DNA from: Cymbidium sinense
Lineage: Eukaryota; Streptophyta; Magnoliopsida; Asparagales; Orchidaceae
DNA: 64,000 bases
Reading direction: 5' to 3'
Assembly (NCBI GenBank): GCA_021442155.1
Contig: CM038218.1
Location: 61,594,268-61,658,267, forward strand
A model generated the notes under the pieces. That model saw only the letters and a list, made by a program, of their open reading frames with translations, was not told the origin of the DNA and made no database searches. Below are positions 25,596-37,128 of the stretch, one piece after another. Each line of letters opens with the position of its first letter. The stretch's first letter is position 1. Position numbers and translations under genes: made by a program.

Positions 25596-26441
25596 ATTTT
25601 TCTTTTCGGGTTGTACGATGGTACTCGACTGCACCGGCCTTTTATTCTTTTATGCTAGATTTATAAATTGTTTGATGTTATGTTTAATTGCAAAATAGAA
25701 ATGACATGCATCTTTATAGTTTCTTTATGAATGGTGATTTAATGTATGGTTTGGATCTAATTAGGCTCTTAGAAAAAAATAAATTTTTTACCCCAACTAC
25801 AACTCATAACAAAAATTTTAAATAACTCATAACCTCACATAGAGCCAGGCATTAAATCAAGATAATTAAAAGATTTAGCAATCCCTTAGCTAAATGTTAT
25901 ATGTTTCACATCATGGATGCATATTCTTTCTCTCTTGAAAATAGGGGATTTTCATCATTGCACGATAAGGGAATGCTTGACCTGCGAGGGCATCCTTTGT
26001 GGTGGAAAACACCTCTTCTTGCTGCTTTAGCTAATAATCTAATTTCATCATACATATAGACATACAAAATCCTATGGCCTTTGTCAAAATGAAGTGTCAA
26101 AAATCATATAAAAATTGAAAATATTTGCATTAGACTAAGTCATTACTCATACCACTCATGCTCTAGTCCCTTAGAGAGTGGGTTTAAGGACTTTAGTTTC
26201 TTTCTAAATAATAACAAACTAACTATCTTGCAAAATCATATGAATTACATACATAATTTTAAAGCATAGGAGGAGTTAGCTGACTACCACTCTAAGTGGT
26301 TATAAGTCCAGCAGTTGGGCAGTTTATCCTCTATTGTAGAGATAAACCATTATGGTGTTTATTTTTGAGGATGTAGGACACCACGCAAATCTTAGGGGGT
26401 ACTTATTGAAGTGATTGTGTATGACATTAAAGAATGTTGTA

Positions 26442-26457
26442 CTATCTCAAAAGATAG
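26442..26457 (-). other. U5 hairpin, minus-strand solo LTR
   Basis: Stem CTATCT/AGATAG with loop CAAA, 91 bp from the LTR end at 26351. One of five copies in the window. Confidence 0.6.
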
Positions 26458-27828
26458 AAATCATCAACCTATAATGGACCTAATCACCTAATAAGGACTC
26501 CTGAGGCATGAAGGGTCTTCGAATGTACCAGAGATCTTTCCCCTACTTTACATGGAAAAGTAAAGTAGGGTTTATTTTAAGCCGAGTTCATTAAGTTCCT
26601 ATGGAGATAAGCCCCCATAGTTAATTACATCATAAAGAATGAAAATTCCTTAAGAATACTCTCTATTAAAATAGGCAATCAAGATCTCCAAAGATTTCAA
26701 GGTTAAGACTATCAAAGGATTGGCTATTTTAGAAAATCAAATGGGATAGATTAAGGAGAAGACTTAATTTTGGAATCCAAAGGGAGAAGTAAGAAATACT
26801 CATGATACTAAAAAGCCTAGTGTGCATTCCAATCTACCCTATAATTGGGCTTTATAATTTTGAAATTGAAGAGAGTTAATTATTTGAGTTGACATTTTAT
26901 TAGATTGCTAGGGCTTATAATTCAACATCATAAGATTATGGAAATGTCTAAGAGATGAGGATTTATGTTTATAGCCCAAAGAAAATAGCTACTTTAGATT
27001 CTAAGCTAGGGAGCTTTGGCGAGGGCCGAAGCACGACCTAAATCTAAGGCAAAAATGGGTATATGATTTACCTCCATAAGAGAGAATAAACCACCTGATT
27101 GTTGGACTTATTATCGCATGGAGTGACAACCAGCTAACTCCTCCCACCCTTTAAATCCATGTAGACAAGTCTTATGCTTTGTGAGATGGCAAGGATATTG
27201 TTTATTTAGAAAGGAGAATAAGTCCTTAAACTCACTCTCTAAGATATTAGAGCATGAATGATATGAATTCATGACTTAATCTAATGCAAATTTTATCAAA
27301 ATTATTTGATTCTTTTGAACTCTTTATTTTGATAGAGACTATGTGATTCTGTATGCCTAAATGCATGAGAACTTGATTATGGGCCAAATCAAGAGAGAAA
27401 GCGGTGTTCTTCCATCAAAGGCTCTCACAGGTTAAGCCTTCATTCTCTGGCAAAGATGGAAGCCCCCTCTTAACAAGAGTGGAAGAATATGACATACATG
27501 ATATTATACATTCATTCATTTAGCCAAGGGGTTGTTAAAAAATTTTATTATCTTGATTTAATTCCTAAGCTTTTATGTGAGGTTATGAGTTGTTTTAAAA
27601 TTTGAGTTATGAGTTATTAATTGGGGTAAAAAAATTAATTTCATCCTAAGAGCCTATCGCATCCAGGCCACACATTCAAGCATCAATCATAAAGAAACTA
27701 TGAAAAGTATTCTATTCTAATGCGCAATTTAAACACAACATCAAATAATTTTATAGACTATCGTAAAAGAATAAAAGGCCAGTGTGGTCAGGTTCAACCG
27801 TACACCCAGAAAAGAGAAAAAAAGGGAT

Positions 27829-27852
27829 GGGTAGCCATGCTCTACCCTTATA
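27829..27852 (-). promoter_or_regulatory. Conserved TATAAGGGTAG hairpin, minus strand
   Basis: On the minus strand reads TATAAGGGTAGAGCATGGC then TACCC. The 6-bp stem (27842-27847 with 27829-27834) is kept although loop bases differ from the other copies. Confidence 0.4.
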
Positions 27853-28439
27853 CAACCCGGATTACAAAAAAAATATATGCTATTGGGGTCTTCTTTTCTT
27901 CATTTCTTCCTTTTGTTCCTTTTGATTTTGATTTGCTCCAAAGGCATCACAGGGCACCCAAGGGACTAAGCCTTCTGGCCATTGCTCATCCTAATCCCGC
28001 ATAACACTAATCCTAATTCCTAATACAAAATTATATCAAAAATAGAAAAAGTAAATCTAGCTACACCTATAAAATAAATGTTAGCTAAACACACCATACA
28101 ACCCAAGCAGTTATATGAATAATTTAGACTTAGCACCCCACACATGGGTAACCAAGCCCATCTGTCCTAACATGAGTTATGCTTAGGGGCCAAGCAACCT
28201 GCACAACAAACATATTTATATTTTTATTACAGCGACCCCTTAAGCACATCCCCTGTAGAAAATATGATTAGGCTAATCACGGCCTACCATCCAGTCTACG
28301 AAATATACACCCTAACATCCAGTCTAAAATATTACATCATAAAATAAAACACAACATCATACATACAATGCCCTAACTTAGCACTAGAAGTGGTGACTTT
28401 GTATTCTAATGTGTGTGCTTAAGGCTTATGTGGCAAGAC

Positions 28440-31140
28440 TTTACTAGGCTTCTTTAATTTAAGTTTCAATTTGGAGTTTGAATTTTGTTTAAATTTTACT
28501 TTTGGGTGATTTCAACTTAAATGATTTAATAATTTATTTTTCATTTTTATTTCCCTTTTATTTGGTTAAAGTCATGTTTAAGTTTTCAAGAATGAAGAGC
28601 AGAATGAATTCCATTTGTAGACAGAACTCACCCTATTCTACATCCTAACTCCTAAAGAGTCTAGCTAAGGTCCTTAAGTATCTTAATCAGCCCATTTGAA
28701 TTTGTGTAATTCATTTGATTTGATTTAGAATTTAGAATTTGAGTTTGTTTAAGTATTTGATTGATTGATTGATTTTGGATTAGATGTTTTAGTTTACTTA
28801 CATCTTGATAATTCAATATCCTTAGTATCTAATGAAGTTTAAGTTTATTTAAATTCATGTGTTTTTTGATTAATTAATTTTAGATTAGATGTTTTAATTT
28901 AATTAAATCTTGATAATTCAATATCCTTGATTTAAGTTTATTTAAATTCATGATTAATTTTAGATTAGATATTTTGGTTTAATTAAATCTTGATAATTCA
29001 ATATCATTTTAAACTAATATCTAATTCTTTTCTTTAATTATGGTTATAGGACTTAACTTTATGTTTATTTGATTTGATTATGGTTCATTCATTTATAGTT
29101 TGATCATATTAGATTAATTGAGATTTTATTTTGATTTTAATTGAGTTTGATTCCTTGTAATTAGGATTTTATCATTTAATCTCATCCATTTGTCATGTTT
29201 ATCGAAGTTTGGTTTGCATTTTGGTTTCATACATTGGATAGTTAATTAGTTTATCTTATTTAAGTAGGTTGAATGAGATTTGATTTGATTGCATATTAAA
29301 TTGATGAGGGTCTTTCATAATTTAATTTAATGTGATTTGATTAGCTTTATTAGTCTATGGGTTTGCTTAGGTTCAATATGATTATGTAATTAGTTTAATT
29401 AAGAAGTGTATTTATGTTAATTATAAAGAGTTGTTTAATTTTCAACTTGATTTCATATTTATTTTGGTTAATGATGTAATTAATGACTTAATAATTTAGG
29501 TTTAATTTAAGTTTTGATTAGTATTTAATTGCATTTTGATTATATTTAAATTTATGTTAAATTAAGCTTAAGTTTAATATGATTAATTTGATTAACTTAA
29601 TTAGCTTGTTTAAGAGGTGTGATCAATTATTAAATTAAGTAAAGATTTGTTTATTGTTTAAATTTGATTTCATATTTGTTAAGGTTAATGATGTAATTAA
29701 TGACGTAATGATTTAGGTTTAATTTAGGTTTTGATTAGTATTTAATTGCATTTATGTTTGATTAAGTTTAAGTTTAATATGATTAATTTGATTGACTTTA
29801 ATTAGTTTACTTAAGATGTGTGATCAAATTAATTAGTAGATTAATTAAGTGTTTGATTTGAATTAATTTTAATCTGATTTATAATGTTAATTTGGTTTAT
29901 TAAGATGGTGGATTAATTTATTAAGTTCACATTAACTAGGTGTTTATTCAATTGGATTAGCTTAAGGGTAATTAGTTTAATTAATGAGTGTGTTTAAGTT
30001 AATCATTAAATTAAATAAAGATTTATTTAATTATTAATGATGTAATTAATGACTTAATGATTTAGGTTTAATTTAGGTTTTGATTAGTATTTAATTACAT
30101 TTTGACTATGTTTGATTAAGCTTAAGTTTAATATGATTAATTTGATTAACTTAAATATTTTACTTGGGTGTGATTAATTATTAAATTTAATGTGGTTTGA
30201 TTAAGCTTAATTTTAGAGTTAACTTTAATGTAACTTATTTAAATTAATTTGATTAATTAAGATGACGGATTAATTCATTAAGTTTGCATTAATTAGATGT
30301 TTAAGTTTGATTAAGGGTAATTAAATTTTAAATCATTAGATTAATTAAGGGTTTGTTTAATTAGAAATTAATGACTTAATTTCTCACATGTGAGTGATTT
30401 GATTTAGTTAAGTGTTTTACTTAAGTTTGATTTGATTAAAGGATTATTGTTATTACCATCATTGTTATTAAGTGAATTAATTATCTATTTCCTTTCAATT
30501 AAGTTTGATTATTCATGATTAGAGTTTTATTTGATTTGATTCATTTATTATGTTTGCTTGATTTCATTAACATGTTTGATTTAATTATTAGGTTAAAATA
30601 TTTAATGGCTAATTAATTATCTTATTCCAAATGGATGTGATTTAATCATATGTTAATTAAGTTTTCTTTAACTTTATTTAGTTTAATTCGATTAGTATTA
30701 AATGATTATGTTGAATTGGTTTATTAATCAATTTGATTTTTTTTAGTTTATTTAATGATTAATTAGTTTCAATTTATTTATACTCATTAAGGAGTTTCGT
30801 ATGATTAAGATTTCATGCTTAGTATAGGTTTAGTTATACTAGTTTGACCCATGTTAAATTTTCCTAAATTTATTTAATTTTAAGTTTGATTTAAGATTTA
30901 ATCATTTAATTGAGTTTTATTAACTTAAATAGGTTTAATCATTTTTAATTTAATTTTCTTTAAGGATGATATTTTTCTGATTTGAGGTTTAATCAATGAT
31001 TGCTTAAGTGCTATTTCATTTCTCATTTTGATTTGATATTTAAATTATTTTTAGATTATGCTTTAATTAACTCCTTAATTGATTAAACTTTAATCTTAGG
31101 TGTTTATTTGGGGTTCATTAGGATTCAAAAAATCACATTA
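28440..31140 (-). repeat. AT-rich repeated block in the minus-strand solo LTR
   Basis: This is a 2.7-kb stretch of TTAATTAA-like DNA. A unit beginning ATGATGTAATTAATGAC, then TTTAGGTTTAATTTAGG, TTTTGATTAGTATTTAATT and TTTAATATGATTAATTTGAT occurs at about 29471, 29688 and 30037 (spacings 217 and 349 bp). The other A-type LTRs have GTCTGGACA repeats in the matching interval, so this copy has an alternative module. No ORF of note. Confidence 0.65.
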
Positions 31141-31559
31141 TTTTCTTAATAGTCCTAGATGTCAATTGAAGTGATTTAAGCCTTTTGAAGATTTTTGTAA
31201 ATTTATGAATTTTTTATTTAATTTATTTTATTAAAATGGACAATCTGAACTTCAAAATTTAATTTCTCCAGATCTAGAAGTCCTTTTCACTTGAAATTTT
31301 TATGGTATGTGTGTTTTAACTTTAGTTTCAATCCCTAAAAATTTTAACTTAATTTAACATATAATTTTGGTTTAATTAATGAAATTTAATTTTCACTAAA
31401 ACTCAAATTAAGCTCAAAATCCTTAGTGAAATTTGGGGATTTTGGATATGTTGGATTCCTCTAGGAAAGACGAATCCAACGAACCATTTTTGCAGTTTTT
31501 GATTAAGTATTTTATTTTCTATAAATTTTTGAATTTTAGGTGATTTAAATTAATTTTTT

Positions 31560-31835
31560 AAATAAGAAAAAAAAGCAAGGGCGTAGACGCCCATGGGCAA
31601 GAAAGATCGGTCATGTCAGAGAGCAAGCTATTCGCTCGACCATATGATTGCAGTCGGATGGTCCGACAGATCGTGGATCTGAGGGGATCAGCATCGATCG
31701 CGATCCGAGCCATCGACGTAACCATGCGATTGGATGATCCAGATTGCATTAGGTGATCCGAAGGCCCAGATCACATGATCCACGCATGATCTGAGCCATC
31801 CGATCCGCCAACCAGGATTGACACGTTGCAGCGGG
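31560..31835. repeat. GATC-rich CG-richer LTR module
   Basis: About 11 GATC words lie within roughly 180 bp (31630-31810) in a segment much richer in C+G than its surroundings. The element 2 LTR has a related segment at 40200-40500. Short open frames here (31558-31749 and 31688-31924 on the minus strand) overlap each other and have no recognisable domain. Confidence 0.55.
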
Positions 31836-32559
31836 ATGGTGAACAAGAAAATAGGTTTAAAGGAAAAATTAAAGTTTTTAAAGTAAAAACTTATCCAAAA
31901 GGACTCATTTTTGCATCGATTCACACCAAAAAAAATTTCTATTTTCTAATTGGGATGATTTAGTAAAAATACAAGATTATCTAAGGAATTTCTAAAATTG
32001 CAAGAAAATTAAGACAAAATATGAGAAATCCTAAGGCCGGCTAAAGTTTGGCAAAATTTACCTCGCCGGGGATAGTTTCCGGTTGTAGTGAAGATCCGAG
32101 CAAACTCCTAGGTATGTGAGAAAGCTTTAGTATAATTTTCAACCTTCGCCTCCCTTCAGAACGTCATCTTCTCCAATATTTATCGTTGCCTCACAGGAAA
32201 AGTAACTATTTATAATTTTGAGCTTAAGAATAGCTCAAAGAGGTGGGGGATGGGTTCCTTTTTTTACTTTGGGAAGCTTTTGGGGGCTGAATGGTGGTGG
32301 GAGGAAGAGATCTAAAGCCTCATTTTCCCTCCTTTTATAATGGTTGAAAATCCATTCTTTTTTGAACTTTTTTGGCTCGAAATTGATTGTCATCTTGCTT
32401 GGGTGGTTGGGATGGATGATTGATTGATTGAGGATTTTGGATTTTTACTCCAAAGTCCTCTCTTGCTGTCATATGATCAACTCTATTCAATACAAATATT
32501 GTGGAGGAGTTAAGTGCATGTGATGGGGGAGAATTAAATGAGGTTGGGTGAAATACTAT

Positions 32560-33360
32560 GTTGGGGAGGATCCATGAGGGATTTAAATAGGTTGGGTTGG
32601 TTTTGGGCTGATCCCAAATAGGTTTGGGTTGGGTTTGATCAGCCCCCAATGGGTCATGGCTTGGTTTCAAGGGATTTGGCTCAATTTGGGTCATATGGGT
32701 CATATTGGGTTAAGTTGACCAATTTGACCAAAATTAGCCAAATTGGCTTGAGTTTTGGGTTAAGTCATGTTCAATTGCCTAATTGAAGATGAATGTGGTC
32801 TTTGGTTTTAATTAATTTGGATTTAATTTGGATTTAGGCCAAATTGACCCTTTAGGCTAATTAGGGCTAGGTTGGGTCAAGTTGACCAATTGGTCAAATT
32901 GGGCTCAATTATGGCTTTGGGCAAGTTCAATAATCAATTTGGAATGAACTTTAGCCATTGTTTGCAATCAATTTGTGTTAGATCATGATTTGACCCAATT
33001 TGGTCCTTTATGCCAATTTGGGTCAACTTGGATCAAATGACTAATTGGGCTTTTGTCAAGTCATATTTAAATATTGATTTTGGGTTGATTCAAATCATTG
33101 GTTTCAATTAATTTGGTGTAGGATGAGTTTTGGTTCAATTTGGCTAAGGGTTGACTTGGTCAAATGACTAACTTGACTTGTTTTGACCCAATTGATTGCA
33201 ATTGATCATTCTATGGTGATCAACAATCATGGTAGACAATTTTGGTGAGCTTGGTTCAATCCAATTTGGGTTCGATTAGAAGTTGGCTCAAATGAGTCCT
33301 TCAAGTCACTTTGGGTCAACTGGACTTAAGTGGGTCAATTGGTTTTGGTTTGATTTGAGT
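32560..33360 (-). repeat. TTGACC-rich zone (inverted)
   Basis: Seen on the plus strand as GGTCAA and GGGTCAA words alternating with TTGACC in both orientations. This is the minus-strand solo LTR's version of the W-box-like cluster. Confidence 0.6.
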
Positions 33361-34156
33361 TTAGTTGAAATTATATATGAGCCCTAGATTTAAATATAAA
33401 TTCAATGACAATCAATTTAGAGTCTAAGGGGTTTTAGCTCATTTGAAATTTTGAAGTCAAAAGGGCTAGGTTGGGTTTGACTTGGGTTGGCTTCAATTTG
33501 ATTTAATGATTGTAGGTTTCACTTATATTTGAGTAGATAATTGAATGAATGATTGATTCAAGAGAAAATTCATTGGTTTTGACTTGATTTGGCTAGAATT
33601 TGGCTAAGTCCAAAGAATTGGCTTAAAGGGCTTAGATTGAGTTTGGATTTGATATTCGATATAGTTTTGGTCATTTGAATTTGGATTTCATTTATATTTA
33701 TGAATATAAATGAAGGAATAATTGATTTATAAAGAGATCAATTGAGTTTGATTTGATCTAAAGGGAGTTTTGGCTAAGCTTATGAATATGGTTCATATGA
33801 CTTAGGAAGGGTCTTAGGATTTGAATTTGATTTTGGGTTTCAATCATTTGGAGTCAAATTTAAAATTAGATTTGGAATTTAAATTTGAAGTTGAGATTTG
33901 GTTTGAGATTTGAATCTGGGTTTGATTTGAGAAAGTGTATCTAGATTGGGTTTACGCTATAGGCTTGGCAATTTCTTTAAGCCCTAAGGCATAACCTAAC
34001 CTTATGATTAACACTTCTAAGTCTCTAGGCTTAGGTTAAGTGTTCACTTGATCACTAGAAGTGTCATATGACTAAGGAGTTCTTAGTGTCTAGAAGAGTC
34101 CTAAGTCCAAGGAGAGGAGGTTAAGAGCTCACTCCAAAAGTGAGGTCAACAACCAT

Positions 34157-34853
34157 ATACCCATTTTTTCGCTTAAATTTAAGTCATGCTCTAGCTCTTA
34201 CTAAAGCTCCCTAGATTTAGGATCTGAGGTTGCTATTTCTTTTGGGCTATAAGCATAAATCTCATCTCTTAGGTATTCCCCTAACCTTGTGTTAGTGGAT
34301 TTTAAGCCCTAGTGATCTAATAAAATTTCAACTAAAATAAGATAATTCTCTTCGATTTCAAACTTATAAAGCCCAACTATAAGATAGATTGAAATGCTCA
34401 CTAGATATTCTAGTATCATGAGCATTTCCTACTCATCTCCTTTGGATTCGATAATAAGTCTCTCCTTTTGAGCTATCCCATTTGAATATAGTCTTACCGT
34501 TGAAATCTTTGGAGACAATAATTGCCTACTTTAATCGAGAGTATTCCTAAGGAATTCACCTTTCTTAGGATATAATTAACTATGGGCTTGCCCCCCATAG
34601 GGAACTTTAGAACCCTTTAATATAAATCCTACTTTATTCATCCAAGTAAAGTAGGAGAAAAAGCTCTGGTATATTAGAATACCCATCATGCCTTAGGAGT
34701 CCTTATTAGGTGATTAGATCCATTAAAGGGTGATGACTTCTATCTTTCAAGATAGTGTATCATTCCTTAATGTCATACCCGATCAATTTAATAAGTACAC
34801 CCTCAGATCTACGTAGTGTCTCTCATATACATAAACCAAAATTAATCACCTAA
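34157..34853 (+). repeat. Element 1 5' LTR, segment 3 (3' end)
   Basis: It resumes with ATACCCATTTTTTCG and runs to the LTR end CACCTAA at 34853, set by alignment to CACCACA at 53911-53917. It contains the U5 hairpin CTATCT-TTCA-AGATAG (34740-34755) 98 bp from the end. It matches 53201-53917 of element 2 closely along its length. Confidence 0.85.
34740..34755. other. U5 hairpin, element 1
   Basis: Stem CTATCT/AGATAG, loop TTCA, 98 bp before the LTR end. Confidence 0.6.
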
Positions 34854-34861
34854 GATTTTTC

Positions 34862-34879
34862 TGGCGATTCGACTGGGGA
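34862..34879 (+). other. Primer-binding site, tRNA-Arg type (element 1)
   Basis: TGGCGATTCGACTGGGGA, eight bases after the LTR end. The pattern TGGCGACTCnnCTGGGGA is complementary to the 3' end of a plant tRNA-Arg and is the primer site known from Ogre-type elements. Two positions differ from the element 2 copy in the middle of the site (ATTCG against ACTCC). Confidence 0.75.
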
Positions 34880-35429
34880 TGGTTCCTCTCTATCTTTAGT
34901 AGACAATTGTTGTTTCCAAGCATCGATAATGGACTTATATTTTATATAGGTCCGATACTATCTTTCTTTCCATTTGCACTTAGCTTATTTCATCCTTAAG
35001 CAAAGCTAGCCAACATTCTTTAGGTTTTAGGACCTCACTCCATGTAGGTCTTGAAACCCCTATTGGGTCCTCCAATAGGTTAAAAATAAATCAACTAATG
35101 AAAGGAGATGACTAAAAATTTAGAACCTCTTTACCACTAGCTTAGTGAGATAAGGTTCATCTTATACTCAAGAGATTAAGACATTTTTAAACATGACAAT
35201 TTTCAAAAGCATAATTTGCAAAAGCACAATTTCCAAAATAACACTTTTCGAAAGCACTTTTCCAAAATTTACATAATAAAAGGGATTTGCACAAAATTCA
35301 TAAGAAGTTATTTTAAAGACATAAAGATAACTAAACCTCATTTAACAATTCCTACAATTATTACATGGAGGTTTTTTTCAAAATCAAACAATTTTTTAAA
35401 TCCCTTTTTCAAAAGCACAATTTTTTAAA
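34880..35429 (+). other. Proximal leader of element 1
   Basis: Untranslated leader between the primer-binding site and the hairpin array. It matches 53944-54400 of element 2, for example AGTAGACAATTGTTG, TTAGGTTTTAGGACCTCACT and TTACCACTAGCTTGGTGAGA-type phrases. No frame is open for more than 70 codons. Confidence 0.6.
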
Positions 35430-37005
35430 ATAGTTATCTCTATACATACTTACGCTTGTTGAATAGAGATTATATTTTCGAATGAAATCATGACTTAAAA
35501 AAATTAAAACTCCTCTTAGCATATTCCATATATGCTAAAGTTAGAATTTATCCTTTTTTCAAAAGCACATTTTTGAAAATGGCTATCTCCATTTCAACAT
35601 ACTTAGGTTTGTTGAATGAAGATTCTATTTACAAATAAAATCTTGGCATAAAATTAAAACTCGACTTAGCACATTCTATATGTGCTAAAGTTGGAGTTCC
35701 ATCTTTTCAAAATCAAATATCACACATAAAAAAAATCAAAACATATTTGAGCTCCATTTGACATACCCAAAATTTTCAAATGAGAGTTTCATTTCCAAAA
35801 ATCATACAATAAATTGAACTCTATTTTAACATACCTAAATTTGTTAAGTAGAATTCCATCTTTTTAGAAGCAAATATCACACACAAAAATCAAAACATAC
35901 TTGAATTTCATTTGACATACTCAAATTTGTCAAATGAGAGTTTCATTTTTAAAAATCATAATATAAATTGAACTCCATTTAACATACCTAAATTTATTAA
36001 ATAGATTTCCCTCTTTGAAAATCAAAATACATTTGAACTCCATTTGACATCCCCAAATTTGTCAAATGAGAGTTCCATTTTCAAATCAGGAAATAATTGA
36101 ACTTTATTTAACATACCCACATTTGTTAAATAAGAGTTCCCCTTTTTCAAAATCATGAAACAAACATGGAAGCATAATTGGATCTTATTTAACATACCTA
36201 AATTTGTTAAGGATCCCATTTTCAAAAATTAAAATAAATCAAATTACATTTGGCTTCTACTTAACATACCAAATTTGTTAAATGAGAACCATATTTTCAA
36301 ATCAAACAAAATTAAATCAAATCACATTTAGCTCCTACTTAACATACCAAATTTGTTAAGTAAGAGCCTCATTTTTAAATCAAAACATACACAAATCAAA
36401 TCACATTTGGCTCCTCCTTAACATACCAAATTTGTTAAGTGAGAGCCTCTTTTTCAAATCAAAACATACTCAAATAAAATAACATTTGGCTTCCACTTAA
36501 CATACAACATTTGTTAAGTGAGATTCTCATTTTTAAAAACAAGTCAAATCACATTTGGCTCCTACTTTACATACCAAATTTGTTAAGTAAGAGTCTCATT
36601 TTCAAATCAAAACAACACATATCAAACACACTTGGCATCCATTAACATACCAAAATTGTTAAGTGAAGGCCCCATTTTTAAATCAAATCAACACATAGCA
36701 AACAACCATCACAAGCAAAGATGTTTTCATAAAATTTTCAAACATATGATCAAAACCTTTTTTATAGCATACATAAATTTGCTAAGTAAAGGTTTTTTAA
36801 ATAATAATAAAAAAATTTTCAAACAAGATATACAATACAAACATCTCCAAATATTTGAACCCTGCCCAACCTACTTAAATTGGTTGAGTATGGGTTCTAA
36901 ATCAAAATCTTATGGCAAAGTCTCTCCTCCAATTATCAAAAATCTCTCAAAATTTCAATGAACCCCACTTAGCATACCTAAAATTGTTAAGTGTGGGTTC
37001 AAATT
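35430..37005 (+). repeat. Leader hairpin-repeat array, element 1
   Basis: About 18-19 units, spaced mostly 60-110 bp, each an inverted repeat of 6-10 bp around a loop of about 10 nt resembling TACCAAATT. Examples: TTAGCATA/TATGCTAA (35516-35538), TTAGCACA/TGTGCTAA (35666-35688), CATTTGACA/TGTCAAATG (35909-35936 and 36041-36068), TTATTTAACA/TGTTAAATAA (36104-36133), TACTTAACA/TGTTAAGTA (36336-36362), CACTTAACA/TGTTAAGTG (36494-36520). Stem sequences differ between units but stay paired. Units are joined by TTTTCAAATCAAA spacers and usually end GAGAGTTCC or GAGAGCCTC. The ORFs crossing it are short and change frame from unit to unit, so it is not a repeat protein. Confidence 0.8.
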
Positions 37006-37128
37006 CCAAGTTCAAATATAACAGTCAATGATTGAAGGAAAATATCAAGGCAAGGGTCTGACTGCATTATGTTTCAACACATGCAGTGATTTTAGCGCAA
37101 CCAGTCTTTTCAGCTTTAAGTCAGTGCA

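Larger units (their letters stand above)
22252..26350 (+). repeat. Element 1 5' LTR, segment 2
   Basis: It resumes element 1's LTR right after the solo LTR B and is broken again after ACCAT (26346-26350) by a minus-strand solo LTR. It holds three copies of the 230-270-bp GTCTGGACA repeat (23745-24400), the TATAAGGGTAG hairpin (25572-25595) and other U5 blocks. The only ORFs are under 95 codons and overlap repeats, so no gene is called. Confidence 0.85.
26351..34151 (-). mobile_element. Solo LTR, subfamily A, minus strand, 7.8 kb
   Basis: On the minus strand it starts TGTTGACCTCACTTTTGGAG (at 34151) and ends CACCATA (at 26351; the expected CA end has decayed). It is flanked by ACCAT on both sides (26346-26350 and 34152-34156), a perfect 5-bp target duplication. 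The flanks rejoin into the element 1 LTR phrase also seen intact at 53195-53215. No internal region is present, so it is a solo LTR. It carries the U5 hairpin (26442-26457), the TATA hairpin (27829-27852), an unusual AT-rich repeated block (28440-31140) in place of the GTCTGGACA repeats, a GATC-rich module (31600-31830), and a TTGACC zone (32560-33360). Confidence 0.9.

Noticed and set aside
32335..32703. 122-codon minus-strand ORF rich in P, N and Q
   Set aside because: It is the translation of the TTGACC/CCAAAT word array in an LTR and has no domain; similar artefacts occur at 13161-13515, 16250-16462, 39334-39561 and 62771-62959.
35430..37005. CRISPR-like reading of the regularly spaced palindromic repeats
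   Set aside because: Plant retrotransposon leader: repeats are degenerate, spacers are similar to each other rather than unique, and there are no cas genes.
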